The notes under the pieces are model-generated. The model was not told the origin of the DNA, did no database searches, and worked only from the letters and a program-made list of their open reading frames with translations. A program made the position numbers and the translations under genes. This document shows positions 8,649 through 16,784 of a stretch of DNA of 64,000 nucleotides, in pieces. Each line of letters starts with the position of its first letter. Within the stretch, counting starts at the first letter, position 1. Source of the stretch: Candidatus Methanoperedens sp. (GTDB lineage: Archaea > Halobacteriota > Methanosarcinia > Methanosarcinales > Methanoperedenaceae); the NCBI GenBank assembly GCA_012026795.1, contig VEPM01000013.1, positions 56,485 through 120,484 on the forward strand, written 5' to 3'.

Positions 8649-8780
8649 GCATCTGCACAGGATGTTGCTAAAAAATTGATTGAGTCGTACATAGAACATG
8701 GGGACTCGCTTCCATTTAAAATTAAAGAAAAAAAGAGTTTTAAAATTACTACCTCTGTTCCTGTTAGTGTAAATTTTTGA
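8649..8780 (+). pseudogene. hicB C-terminal relic
   Basis: A frame reads ASAQDVAKKLIESYIEHGDS then LPFKIKEKK and stops at 8780. This is the helix plus 'dGdpLP' end of HicB antitoxins. The N-terminal RNase-H-like part is missing, cut about 50 bases after the intron relic. Confidence 0.5.
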
Positions 8781-8781
8781 C

Positions 8782-8844
8782 AGATATGCAAAGGGCAGCC
8801 ATGAAATCTGGTATAATCCTGACACAAAAAGAAGAGTTTGTTAG
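8782..8844 (+). pseudogene. hicA relic
   Basis: Immediately after the hicB relic, a frame reads RYAKGSHEIWYNPDTKRRV and then stops. This is the KGSH(E/H)IW catalytic stretch of HicA mRNA interferases; the rest is gone. With the preceding piece it is a decayed hicBA pair, convergent with the intact pair on the other strand. Confidence 0.5.
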
Positions 8845-8869
8845 ATTGTAATTTTTGCTTCGGAGCAAT

Positions 8870-9061
8870 TTAATTCTCCCATCGCTCCTGTATTGTTCCT
8901 TTGGCGAGTTCTCTATGCAGAGAAACAACAGTCTTATAGGTTGTTTCTGAAGTGATCTTTTGAAGCGATATATGACTGCCCTTCTGTCGCATCTCAACAA
9001 ATCCTGCCTTTTTCAGAGCCATTATATGCTCTTTTCCTGAAATAACAGGAAGTTTAGGCAT
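8870..9061 (-). CDS. hicA: HicA-type mRNA interferase toxin
   Basis: A 63-residue double-stranded-RNA-binding-fold toxin. It begins MPKLPVISGKE and carries the catalytic-histidine motif QKGSHISLQ and the typical SLHRELAKGT. The family usually continues with a helix after KGT (about 10-15 more residues). Here it ends GTIQERWEN in a segment that matches a GC-rich repeat also found at 12271-12285, so the C terminus seems to have been replaced. It overlaps hicB by 8 bases. Activity is uncertain because of the altered end. Confidence 0.75.
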   Translation of the reverse strand: MPKLPVISGKEHIMALKKAGFVEMRQKGSHISLQKITSETTYKTVVSLHRELAKGTIQERWEN

Positions 9062-9290
9062 GAGCAACTTCAACCGTGGTCCAGAATGGTTTTGATATCT
9101 CTCGTGGCAGGTCTTCACCGAAACTTTCAATGTAAAGTTCTATAGCTTCTTTAATGTTTGTTTGTGCTTCTTCCAGAGTTTTTCCTTGTGAAGTCACACA
9201 GAGTTCAGGACACCGCGCAACAAAGAATTTATCCTCTTTCTGAATTGATACCAGAAATGATCTCATATACTTCCAACATTTGTTTTTCAT
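9054..9290 (-). CDS. hicB: HicB-type antitoxin
   Basis: A 78-residue antitoxin upstream of and overlapping hicA, the usual order when the antitoxin controls the pair. The partial RNase-H-like fold is seen in FLVSIQKEDKFFVARCPELC followed by SQGKTLEEAQTNIKEAIELY. There is no added C-terminal DNA-binding domain, so autoregulation may depend on another factor. A TATA-like ATTTATACC lies about 35 bases upstream of the ATG. Confidence 0.8.
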   Translation of the reverse strand: MKNKCWKYMRSFLVSIQKEDKFFVARCPELCVTSQGKTLEEAQTNIKEAIELYIESFGEDLPREISKPFWTTVEVAHA

Positions 9291-9340
9291 ATAAATAAAT
9301 CATCTTATGTGGTATAAATTACCTCGATATATGTTATAAT

Positions 9341-9420
9341 GGCGCCTCCAATCCATCGCCTTGTGGCGGTGCCGGGATTCGCGTAAGGGGCGGGGAAGCA
9401 GCAAAACTAGAGGGGGGCTG
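9341..9420 (+). repeat. GC-rich repeat R2, left copy
   Basis: GGCGCCTCC...ATCGC...GATTCGC(G/A)T(A/G)AGGGG followed by GGGG runs, in a locally GC-rich patch within AT-rich DNA. An imperfect copy in the same orientation is at 12262-12315. Together they flank the restriction-modification genes. Confidence 0.5.
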
Positions 9421-9462
9421 GATTTCTGTTATGATTCACCTTTGTACAGCAATGAGATTTGA

Positions 9463-10419
9463 CTACAGGTTGCATAACCATTGGCACAAAGAGGCGACCT
9501 GATTTGCATCAGTCAAATTGGCAGCATTACCAAGAGTTCTATCTTCCAATTGATTCCAGATTTCCTCAGCCATACTATTTTCGATCGCGGCACCTACGAA
9601 GAATATATGAGGCGAAAGGCCATGATCCGCAAATGCATCGCGTATGCGGGATAGGGATGTTCTCGCTGTTTTCCAGTGCTCATCCGCACCGGCCGGATCG
9701 ATACCACCTTTAAGTTCTCCAAGTGCAACGTAAAGTGCAGGATTATTATAACTGGTAGAAAGTTCCAGATGACTGCAATTGAATAGGCACAAGTCTACGT
9801 TTTTCTTCAGAAAAGGTACTGTGAGGTTGTATCTGACGGTTCGGTTATGGTCATTGTTAGACCAATTAAGTCCCTTTACATCCAAATCTATATCAGGATC
9901 GTTTCCTGTTCCTTGTATCCATACATTGCTCTTGGAAAAAAGCCATTTAAATGAAATTCCTGCAACAGAAAGAGTAGCAATAATCGCACGAGTAAGTTTG
10001 CGCTGTGCAATTGCCCCTCCCACGTTTCGCATAGATCCTCCCAATGCATCACCTCTTGTCAAAAGGAATCGAAATACCAGTTCTTCTACAAAATTCAATC
10101 CTGCAGGTTCAAGGAAATGTTCTATCAGTTCCTGTATTGCTTCCTCTTTATCTTGCTCCTCCATATGTCCCGCAGCTTTATCCGAAACACCAGCCGCAGT
10201 CAACAAAGCTGCCCGTATCCCTGTAAAATTGATCAATGAAGCCGGGTTTGCGGCTTGAGATGCTGCCGCTTTTAGGGATCTCGCTTCCTCAATAAATGGC
10301 GTTGCCCTGCGGTTTCTTTCGAGTGCCAGGGCAACGAAACCCGCTCGTGTCTCCTCATAGGTCGTTACAAGATCATCGTTACTTGTTAAGTGCTGGCGGT
10401 GCGGATTGCCTGCAGGCAT
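9463..10419 (-). CDS. AvaI/BsoBI-like type II restriction endonuclease
   Basis: A 318-residue protein that I take to be a type II restriction enzyme. The key stretch is [20 protein letters not shown], with the ELK forming the E-x-K of a PD-(D/E)XK site and an upstream Asp in NVDLCLF. This ELKGG(I/V)[11 protein letters not shown] arrangement is what I associate with the AvaI/BsoBI family (target CYCGRG); the specificity is an inference. The start at 10419 is in a TAATG overlap with the methyltransferase stop, so translation is probably coupled. A longer start at 10446 is possible. Confidence 0.72.
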   Translation of the reverse strand: MPAGNPHRQHLTSNDDLVTTYEETRAGFVALALERNRRATPFIEEARSLKAAASQAANPASLINFTGIRAALLTAAGVSDKAAGHMEEQDKEEAIQELIEHFLEPAGLNFVEELVFRFLLTRGDALGGSMRNVGGAIAQRKLTRAIIATLSVAGISFKWLFSKSNVWIQGTGNDPDIDLDVKGLNWSNNDHNRTVRYNLTVPFLKKNVDLCLFNCSHLELSTSYNNPALYVALGELKGGIDPAGADEHWKTARTSLSRIRDAFADHGLSPHIFFVGAAIENSMAEEIWNQLEDRTLGNAANLTDANQVASLCQWLCNL

Positions 10420-11921
10420 TATGCTTTTCTCCAGACATATACACATTTTCGCAAAGCATCACGCCCATGCTCCCCCATTTGCTGGCTACTATTACCTTTG
10501 CCATTAGGCAGTACAAGAATTTTTTCAACATTGAATCCTAGCCGTTCAGCTATAGATGAAAGTATCATATCAACTGAAATACTTGCTCCCGCATAACGAA
10601 CATTATCATTGACCATAAATAAGAGGGCATTTTTTTTCATTACGCGTGAACACTCAGCGATAACACAGGCCATCTCATAGAAGTAACCCCGCACCATCCT
10701 GGGGATGCCATTATTGTTCAGCTTGTCTTGATCCTTTTGATCATCCAAATATCGTAATATGGCCTGTAGCAATTCTTGATGATCTGCTGCTTCAATGGCT
10801 TTAGCCCATTGGTGATTTATCATAAGTAAGTCTTTAGCGCGATTCTCAACAGTACAGCTTAACATTTGTTGCCTCAGGTTGGTAAGCTCTTTCTCATCTA
10901 CTCCGAGCAATGCCAGTTCCAGAGCATAAGTCCGGGTGTAGTCGTAACGATTGCAGTAAGGGGGAGATGTTACTATCGCATCATAAGAATTATCCGATAG
11001 CTCTGGCATTATATCCAGACATGAACCCTGAAAAAGATGAATATTGCCATGATTGCGCTCATCCAAATGTCCACTGCCCAGCTTCAGGTCATTCAAAATC
11101 TCCTCAATCTTTGTGCATATTGCCCGGTCAAAATCAAAGATCACACCTTTATCAAACGGTTTTCCCCCTTTCCTGTGTTTGGATCGATAATCCCACCGAA
11201 GATACTGACCATCTTTACGAGTAAAACTGATGGATTCCAGAACGCACAGCAGGGCAAAACGCAGGATAATCTGAACGCACTTATTCTCATTCTGCATCGT
11301 ACCCATATATCGCTCGATTGCTCCGGCTGTCTCAGCTGAGTATGCACCATCCGTAATTCGCAATCTGGGCAGCGGGTATCTATCTTGTGATTCCTTCCAT
11401 GGATATGTTTTCAACCACCTTCTGATCGCAGCAAAATCATCCGATGTAAATTCTCTTTCCAAACACAGTCTGGCGGCAATAATCTGCTGGCCTATAGGGA
11501 GAAGTTCGATGCCATCAACATCCATGCCAGCAGCACCTGCCGCAAAAAGGGTCGTTCCACTCCCTGCAAATGGGTCTAAGACTTTACCGGATACAATCCC
11601 GTATCTGTTAAGTAGATACTCCACAAGTGGAGCAGAAAATGCTTCTTTATATTTGTACCAGCGATAAGACGCCATTGTTTTGTTAGCCTGAAAGCTGACA
11701 AGCTGCCTTGTCAAAGATCGCTGCACTACAAATTTAGTACTGAAGTGTTGTGAAAGTTTGAAATCAAGATTCTCAATTTCGGACCGCGTCTCCAATTGTT
11801 CAGGGATCACTATTTCAGGTTTTTCTGGAATGTTTTCAGAAGGAACTTGTATGTTTTTGTCGAAATCAACCAGTTTCATTTCAACAGTTTTATTCTTTTT
11901 TTGGGATAAACAGGATGCCAT
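10419..11921 (-). CDS. DNA methyltransferase of the type II R-M system
   Basis: A 500-residue SAM-dependent DNA methylase. SAM-binding motif DPFAGSGT is at residues 116-123 and the catalytic TSPPY at 318-322, with a target-recognition-sized region between them. SPPY favours N4-cytosine (or N6-adenine) modification. It precedes and overlaps the endonuclease gene, so the host DNA would be protected first. The N-terminal 60 residues are charged and less conserved; the ATG at 11879 is an alternative start. It shares family style (SPPY followed by N/Y-rich and LALLG segments) with the methylase at 14280. Confidence 0.85.
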   Translation of the reverse strand: MASCLSQKKNKTVEMKLVDFDKNIQVPSENIPEKPEIVIPEQLETRSEIENLDFKLSQHFSTKFVVQRSLTRQLVSFQANKTMASYRWYKYKEAFSAPLVEYLLNRYGIVSGKVLDPFAGSGTTLFAAGAAGMDVDGIELLPIGQQIIAARLCLEREFTSDDFAAIRRWLKTYPWKESQDRYPLPRLRITDGAYSAETAGAIERYMGTMQNENKCVQIILRFALLCVLESISFTRKDGQYLRWDYRSKHRKGGKPFDKGVIFDFDRAICTKIEEILNDLKLGSGHLDERNHGNIHLFQGSCLDIMPELSDNSYDAIVTSPPYCNRYDYTRTYALELALLGVDEKELTNLRQQMLSCTVENRAKDLLMINHQWAKAIEAADHQELLQAILRYLDDQKDQDKLNNNGIPRMVRGYFYEMACVIAECSRVMKKNALLFMVNDNVRYAGASISVDMILSSIAERLGFNVEKILVLPNGKGNSSQQMGEHGRDALRKCVYVWRKA

Positions 11922-12176
11922 ATTTTATTATTTCCCTTGAGTATTTCGGTATGATTTTTATAGACATATATATAATTGGTATGGGCAATGAAAGTATTCA
12001 TACCTATTTCTTCCAATTTGAGGGCTGCCTCTCGTGTCCTGGCCTCTGCCCCTCCTCTCCCTCATGGTGCTGGGTTCAGGCAGAAGCACGAGCGAAGGGG
12101 AAAGCGGGGCGGGGGCGCTGAAAAATAAAACAATGAAGAGGCAAAGATCAAAAACTAATTTGTTACACTTCATAAA

Positions 12177-12210
12177 AAACCGCAGATGAACGCGGATGAA
12201 CGCAGATTTA
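12177..12210 (+). repeat. Solo CGCAGATGAACGCGGATGAA-type repeat
   Basis: Three tandem 10-base units of the pattern CGCxGATGAA after AAACC. It belongs to the same family as the GxxExxY-flanking arms at 2806 and 3211 but has no GxxExxY gene beside it. Confidence 0.65.
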
Positions 12211-12261
12211 TTGTATTGGAACTTATGCAAACCCGATGCATCCTTGTTATCCAAATAAAGA

Positions 12262-12315
12262 GGCGCCTCCCCCATCGCTCCTGTCAAAGCGCCGTGATTC
12301 GCATGAGGGGAAGGG
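12262..12315 (+). repeat. GC-rich repeat R2, right copy
   Basis: GGCGCCTCC, CCATCGCTCCTGT, GATTCGCATGAGGGG in order, matching 9341-9390 in the same orientation. The inner CCCATCGCTCCTGT is also found at 8878-8891 in the altered 3' end of hicA. Confidence 0.5.
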
Positions 12316-12500
12316 GTGAGAGGGCAGATAAATTATAGGTGTTAATTATTAATTTCTATATGTTCGGAAAGATTGTATTCTTGGATTTCTTAAAAATCTA
12401 AAGCAAAATTACTTTCTCTCCGCTTACCAACTGTTTAAATAATACATTGAATTATTTACTCTAAATAATAGATGTTATCTGAAAAATAGAAGAGGAGACT

Positions 12501-13682
12501 ATGAAAATTAGAGATGACTTGCTAGAAAAAATGGGAACTACAATACAATCCAAGGAACTGCTATACTCAGCAAACGCAACGAGAAATTCACAGTTTTTAA
12601 GAAAAATGCAAAAAAAAGAGGAAGAGCCTTTTATTCGCCCACCGTTCTATAGAGATGCAGATCGAATAATACACTCAAAGGCATATTCAAGATACATAGA
12701 TAAGACACAAGTTTTTTTCTTGGTTGACAATGATCACATAACTCATCGTGTGCTTCATGTACAACTTGTTTCAAAAATAGCAAGAACAATAGGGAGAGCT
12801 CTTAGGCTAAATGAGGATTTAATTGAAGCCATTTCATTGGGTCACGATATTGGACATGTGCCATATGGGCACTTTGGAGAAAAAAGACTTAGCGAACTAT
12901 GTGAGAAGAAAGGAATTGGAAAATTTTTCCACAATATTCAGAGCATACAATTTCTTGATGTCATAGAAAATTATGATCTTACTCTTCAAGTATTGGATGG
13001 AATTCTTTGCCATAACGGAGAATCTCATAACAAAAGTCTCGTACCTTCTGGAATTGTAAGTTGGGATTCTTTTCAATCAAAAATTGAGGATATAAAAGCG
13101 AAAAAAGATCCCTTCCCACTAACAATTGAAGGTTGCGTTGTTAGAATTGCTGATACTATTGCTTATTTGGGGCGTGATTTGCAGGATGCTATCGAGGTAA
13201 ATCTTATTCCTGAAGATTTAAATGGTTTTCCGAAAAATTGCATTGAATTATTTGGTATAAAAAATTGGAAAGAAATCAATTGGTTAGTATTGGATGTATT
13301 GATTAAGGATGTAATAAACAACAGTTATGATAAAGATGCAATATCATTTTCGGATGATGTTTCATCGTGCATTAAAGATTTCTATAAATATAATATGAAA
13401 CATATTTATAGTAGCCCCAAGCTTATGAAAGAAAGTGAAAAAATAAAATATATGTATACCACCCTTTTTGAACATTTTTTGGATGATTTGGAAAAGGAAA
13501 ATAAAGAATCTTTAATCTATCCAGATATGAAAGATTTAGATTGGATATCATCCGAATATAAAAAGAATGCAACACCACCTGAGATAGTAAGGGATTATAT
13601 AGCTGGTATGACAGATAGATATTTTGAATTTGTCTTCAATAAAATTACTATTCCAGACAGGGTTAAGAGGCGATATACATGA
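12501..13682 (+). CDS. dGTPase-like HD-domain triphosphohydrolase
   Basis: A 393-residue metal-dependent hydrolase expected to cleave dNTPs to deoxynucleoside and triphosphate. The HD ligands are visible: H82 (THRVLH), H115-D116 (LGHDIGHVPYGHFGE) and D218 (RIADTIAYLGRDL). The preceding RIIHSKAYSRYIDKTQVFFL is the dGTPase signature that contacts the nucleotide. It overlaps the next gene by four bases (ATGA), so the two are made together. Codon use is more AT-rich than in the flanking housekeeping genes, which fits horizontal transfer. dGTPases deplete dNTPs in phage defence; that role here is inferred from the island context. Confidence 0.88.
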   Translation: MKIRDDLLEKMGTTIQSKELLYSANATRNSQFLRKMQKKEEEPFIRPPFYRDADRIIHSKAYSRYIDKTQVFFLVDNDHITHRVLHVQLVSKIARTIGRALRLNEDLIEAISLGHDIGHVPYGHFGEKRLSELCEKKGIGKFFHNIQSIQFLDVIENYDLTLQVLDGILCHNGESHNKSLVPSGIVSWDSFQSKIEDIKAKKDPFPLTIEGCVVRIADTIAYLGRDLQDAIEVNLIPEDLNGFPKNCIELFGIKNWKEINWLVLDVLIKDVINNSYDKDAISFSDDVSSCIKDFYKYNMKHIYSSPKLMKESEKIKYMYTTLFEHFLDDLEKENKESLIYPDMKDLDWISSEYKKNATPPEIVRDYIAGMTDRYFEFVFNKITIPDRVKRRYT

Positions 13683-14170
13683 AAAAAACAGTTTACATAG
13701 CTGGGCCATTATTTTCAGAATCTGAATTGGAATTCAACCGAGGAATGAATAGGTTTTTGAAGAATCTTGGGTTTAATACATTCTTACCTCAAGAAGACGG
13801 TCATTTATTATCTGAATTGGTAGAAAAAGGAATTGAAAAAGATGATGCAATACAAATGATATTTCAGAAGGATGTAGAGAAAATCAAAGAGTGTGATATT
13901 ATTGTTTTTGTAATGGATGGGAGAGTACCTGATGAAGGAGCATGTGTAGAAATTGGCCTTGCATATGCTTATGACAAAGAATGTTTTGGATTGAAGACTG
14001 ATTCTCGTTCTCTTATGGATGATATGGATAATCCATTAATTATAGGGGCACTTAAAGGACGAATTGCGAAATCTTTTCCTGAATTAGAATCCCTCCTGAA
14101 ATCTTTTATTAAAGATGGTTCTTTAATTCCCAATCGTCAAAATCAGTGTATAGAGGGCATATTATCATAA
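13679..14170 (+). CDS. Nucleoside 2-deoxyribosyltransferase-like protein
   Basis: A 163-residue protein of the NDT fold. It begins TVYIAGPLF, which binds the nucleoside, and contains DGRVPDEGACVEIGLAYA with D80, D85 and the presumed nucleophile E91. Such enzymes transfer or hydrolyse the N-glycosidic bond of 2'-deoxynucleosides (or of nucleoside monophosphates, as in BlsM/RCL-type members). Coupled to the HD triphosphohydrolase by an ATGA overlap, it could remove the base from the deoxynucleoside that enzyme releases. The C-terminal 60 residues are less conserved. Confidence 0.85.
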   Translation: MKKTVYIAGPLFSESELEFNRGMNRFLKNLGFNTFLPQEDGHLLSELVEKGIEKDDAIQMIFQKDVEKIKECDIIVFVMDGRVPDEGACVEIGLAYAYDKECFGLKTDSRSLMDDMDNPLIIGALKGRIAKSFPELESLLKSFIKDGSLIPNRQNQCIEGILS

Positions 14171-14186
14171 ACTATGATGAATCGGT

Positions 14187-14267
14187 ACATGTCAACGCAG
14201 CACGGACTCGCTGCCTGCAAGGGATGCCAGCGGTTTGTGCGCTGGATTGTGCTGCTAGCCGATGTTA
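14187..14267. other. GC-rich nested hairpin between convergent genes
   Basis: The outer arms GCAGCAC (14197-14203) and GTGCTGC (14249-14255) enclose the inner arms CCAGCG (14227-14232) and CGCTGG (14240-14245). It sits between the stops of the convergent deoxyribosyltransferase and methylase genes. It could serve as a bidirectional terminator, or be a recombination site. The flanks do not fit the attC core consensus. Confidence 0.4.
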
Positions 14268-14279
14268 GCGCCTACATTG

Positions 14280-15398
14280 TCAACATGTCAATATAATGTC
14301 AATCTCACCTGTTTCCTTTGAAGTATTCCCATGTATTTCCGTTTGAGTTTTCTTCCTAAAGGGTCTATCAGTGATTTCTGTCTTGTGTTTCGGGAAGTGT
14401 AACTGCAAGATTTCAAGTGTTGAGTTGAAAGTAAATTCGCGTCTGTCTGTCCGAACGTAGATTGTACTGTTCTCGTCCATTAGAGCAGCACAATTACGAA
14501 AAACAGTGTCAAGGAGATTGTAATAGTTCTCTTTGGAAACAAAACGCCCTTTATGTTTCTTTTGATTCGATTTCGGAACATCTGGTCCACCGAGCAACCA
14601 CAATCGTAACCACTGGTCAGCATAGTAATTAGTCACAGAGCAGTAGGGTGGAGAAGTGAATAGTAATGAAAAACGAATGTCTGCCTCCTGTGCTTTCTGT
14701 ACAATTCTGTCTAATTCAGTAGTGCTATCTCCGAAAACTACTTGACTATCGAATACAGTTGGTATTCCTTTTTCGTATCGCCAATCTAGTTTCTTTATGA
14801 CAAAGTCAACAGGGTTGATTTCTGGTGGTTCTGTCAGCTTGTGTTTTTTCCACCAATTAACCGAGTAATTGATGCCCATTGCTTTTGTCATTTTCATTTG
14901 ATTAGATAATCCTTCACCTAATTTGCCGTGCAAATAAACCAACAATATTGACATTAGCGTTGCGTCGATTCTGTTCCTTTTCCAGTTCAAATTCTTCCGT
15001 GCTGATAAAAGGAATTTTAAAACCTCATCGCAATAACACATTCGATAGAATAAAGGCATTCTCTCAATTATTCGATTGTAGTAGTTTCTTTTGGAATATA
15101 TTTCTAATAAGCGGTCGGATACTTCTGCTTTATCAGCAGGCTTGAGTTTGACAGTTCCGTAGAGCCAACCGACAGGATTGATTTCAATTCCTAAGCTGTG
15201 GCGACCCAAAACGCCACCGGCATAAATGCTGGAACATCTACCCGCGAACGGATCAATGATATAGTCCCCTTCTTTTGAGTATTGCTCAACCACTTCAAAG
15301 GCAAAGTCAAGAGGGAACATAGCATAATAAGGGCCGAACCTTGCCCAGCGAGATTCAGGGGTTTTAAATCCTTTTAATATGTCCTCAACGTTTATCAT
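14280..15398 (-). CDS. DNA methyltransferase of the NurA-HerA operon
   Basis: A 372-residue SAM-dependent DNA methylase. The SAM motif DPFAGRCSS is at residues 49-57 and the catalytic TSPPY at 248-252, followed by CSVTNYYADQWLRLWLLGG. The region between (about 80-230) is long enough to hold target recognition. It is the last gene of the herA-nurA-methylase operon and overlaps nurA by four bases. By analogy with restriction systems it probably marks host DNA against the NurA/HerA complex; this is an inference. Confidence 0.85.
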   Translation of the reverse strand: MINVEDILKGFKTPESRWARFGPYYAMFPLDFAFEVVEQYSKEGDYIIDPFAGRCSSIYAGGVLGRHSLGIEINPVGWLYGTVKLKPADKAEVSDRLLEIYSKRNYYNRIIERMPLFYRMCYCDEVLKFLLSARKNLNWKRNRIDATLMSILLVYLHGKLGEGLSNQMKMTKAMGINYSVNWWKKHKLTEPPEINPVDFVIKKLDWRYEKGIPTVFDSQVVFGDSTTELDRIVQKAQEADIRFSLLFTSPPYCSVTNYYADQWLRLWLLGGPDVPKSNQKKHKGRFVSKENYYNLLDTVFRNCAALMDENSTIYVRTDRREFTFNSTLEILQLHFPKHKTEITDRPFRKKTQTEIHGNTSKETGEIDIILTC

Positions 15399-16771
15399 GG
15401 CTGTAATGATTTGTTTCGGATTTCTCTTGCAATATCATCAAAGATTCGTTTGCCAAGATTCAATGGAATAGCTGCTTCTGCATGTGCGGAGACCAACGGT
15501 GAAACAGAGTTGGGATAGCGGCTGGAAACCAATTCATCAAGCACATTCATTAAATCAGCCAATCTTGGATACTGATCTGTTCTTGCTGTTTCCAAATTCT
15601 GCTGATGGTCGTTGAAAAAGGCAAGCACAGGGACAATTCTATATCCTGTCCTTGTCTTATAAAATAGTTTCCTGCCGAAATAGGTGTCTTGACCATAGGG
15701 CTTATCGCTTTCAGAAAATATGATATTCCTTTTGATGTAACCATCTGAAAGCAGAAACGCTGACTGGTTCAAAAAACGATCAGTTGTGCCATCTGCTTTG
15801 GTATCAACTTCCTCAAAGTGATTGTAGAAAGTGCCTGATTTTTCAATGCCGAATATGAAAAGTTCTTTTTCCGTTTGTTTCTTTTGAAGTTTATTTATTC
15901 GAGCAAGTTCTGTAATGATAGATTTGTTAATCCAAGACCAAGTACTAAAACAAGCTAATGGGCCATCAAGTACAAAGGCAACTCTGTCCAATAGTGGTAG
16001 CCAATTCTTTTTTTCAAATGACCTCAAGATGTGGATAAGCAAGAGCTTCTCAAACATCTGCATTATCTGGCCGTACATTTCGTTATTTGTGCCACTCGGA
16101 TTCATTAGTTCATGTAAGCGCATTGCGTCTGTTGAGTACAATGGTTCTCCACTATGAGGGCAGGTGTACTGTCCAAAATCATAGCTCATTTCCTTGTCAA
16201 CTCCATCAATAGGGCTTCTTGGTTTGCCAAGTTCTCTATCTTTTTCGAGCTTGATTCGAAATAGGTGTTCATAGGTTTCTAGTAAAGTTTCGCCTTCTTC
16301 AAACACTCTTGTATTTTGAAGTTCCTCAAACAACGCCCTACGCATCGATGCTTTGGCTGATTTCTCACCTTTAAAGATGACATTACAGCCGTGAATTAAT
16401 GTTTCAATGCTAGATGCCTTCTCGGTTTCCCTGAACTTCTTGGGATCAATAAATTTTTGCTTGGCGAATTCCCGGACCGATTTTTCAATTATCAGAACAG
16501 CAGAAATAGTGATGTAGCCAAATTCTGCACCGGGAAATCCGTTTTCTACTTTTACTGACTGGTAACTTCCATCAATGGCAATAACATAATCAGGAATGAA
16601 ATCGCTCGTCAGATCTGCCTTATTGATGATGCTATTTTCAAATTCTTCATTTCCATTTTCATTTTCGCCTCTTTTCCTTACTCGCAATCTATCCTGTAGT
16701 AATCGGACTTTGGGGCTGTCCAGTATTCTGCGGAGCGGTTCATAACTGGCAAATTCGTTTTCAAATCCCAT
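15395..16771 (-). CDS. NurA-domain nuclease
   Basis: A 458-residue protein with the NurA 5'-3' nuclease signature. YVIAIDGSYQ carries the first metal ligand (D67), RVAFVLDGPL a second aspartate (about 270), and FIFGIEKSG and VSAHAEAAIPLNLG the later motifs. Housekeeping archaeal NurA is about 330-450 residues and works with HerA, Mre11 and Rad50 in end resection. No mre11 or rad50 is present here; a methylase takes their place. The stop overlaps the methylase start (ATGA), and HerA begins 13 bases upstream. Confidence 0.85.
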   Translation of the reverse strand: MGFENEFASYEPLRRILDSPKVRLLQDRLRVRKRGENENGNEEFENSIINKADLTSDFIPDYVIAIDGSYQSVKVENGFPGAEFGYITISAVLIIEKSVREFAKQKFIDPKKFRETEKASSIETLIHGCNVIFKGEKSAKASMRRALFEELQNTRVFEEGETLLETYEHLFRIKLEKDRELGKPRSPIDGVDKEMSYDFGQYTCPHSGEPLYSTDAMRLHELMNPSGTNNEMYGQIMQMFEKLLLIHILRSFEKKNWLPLLDRVAFVLDGPLACFSTWSWINKSIITELARINKLQKKQTEKELFIFGIEKSGTFYNHFEEVDTKADGTTDRFLNQSAFLLSDGYIKRNIIFSESDKPYGQDTYFGRKLFYKTRTGYRIVPVLAFFNDHQQNLETARTDQYPRLADLMNVLDELVSSRYPNSVSPLVSAHAEAAIPLNLGKRIFDDIAREIRNKSLQP

Positions 16772-16784
16772 AACATTACTCGAA

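Larger units (their letters stand above)
11922..12500. other. Intergenic region with solo repeats
   Basis: No gene is supported in these 579 bases. They hold a GC-rich patch (about 12020-12120), a solo ACCGCAGATGAACGCGGATG-type repeat (12177-12210) and the right copy of repeat R2 (12262-12315). The last 130 bases are AT-rich and contain the promoter of the HD-domain gene. AGAAGAGGAGA just before its ATG is the likely ribosome binding site. Confidence 0.6.

Noticed and set aside
12020..12120. G-quadruplex element in the G-rich patch
   Set aside because: GGGG-AAAGC-GGGG-C-GGGGG gives only three separable runs within reach.
14187..14267. Integron attC site
   Set aside because: The hairpin is present, but the expected RYYYAAC and GTTRRRY core sites do not fit (TGTCAAC and GTTAGCG), and no integrase is seen.
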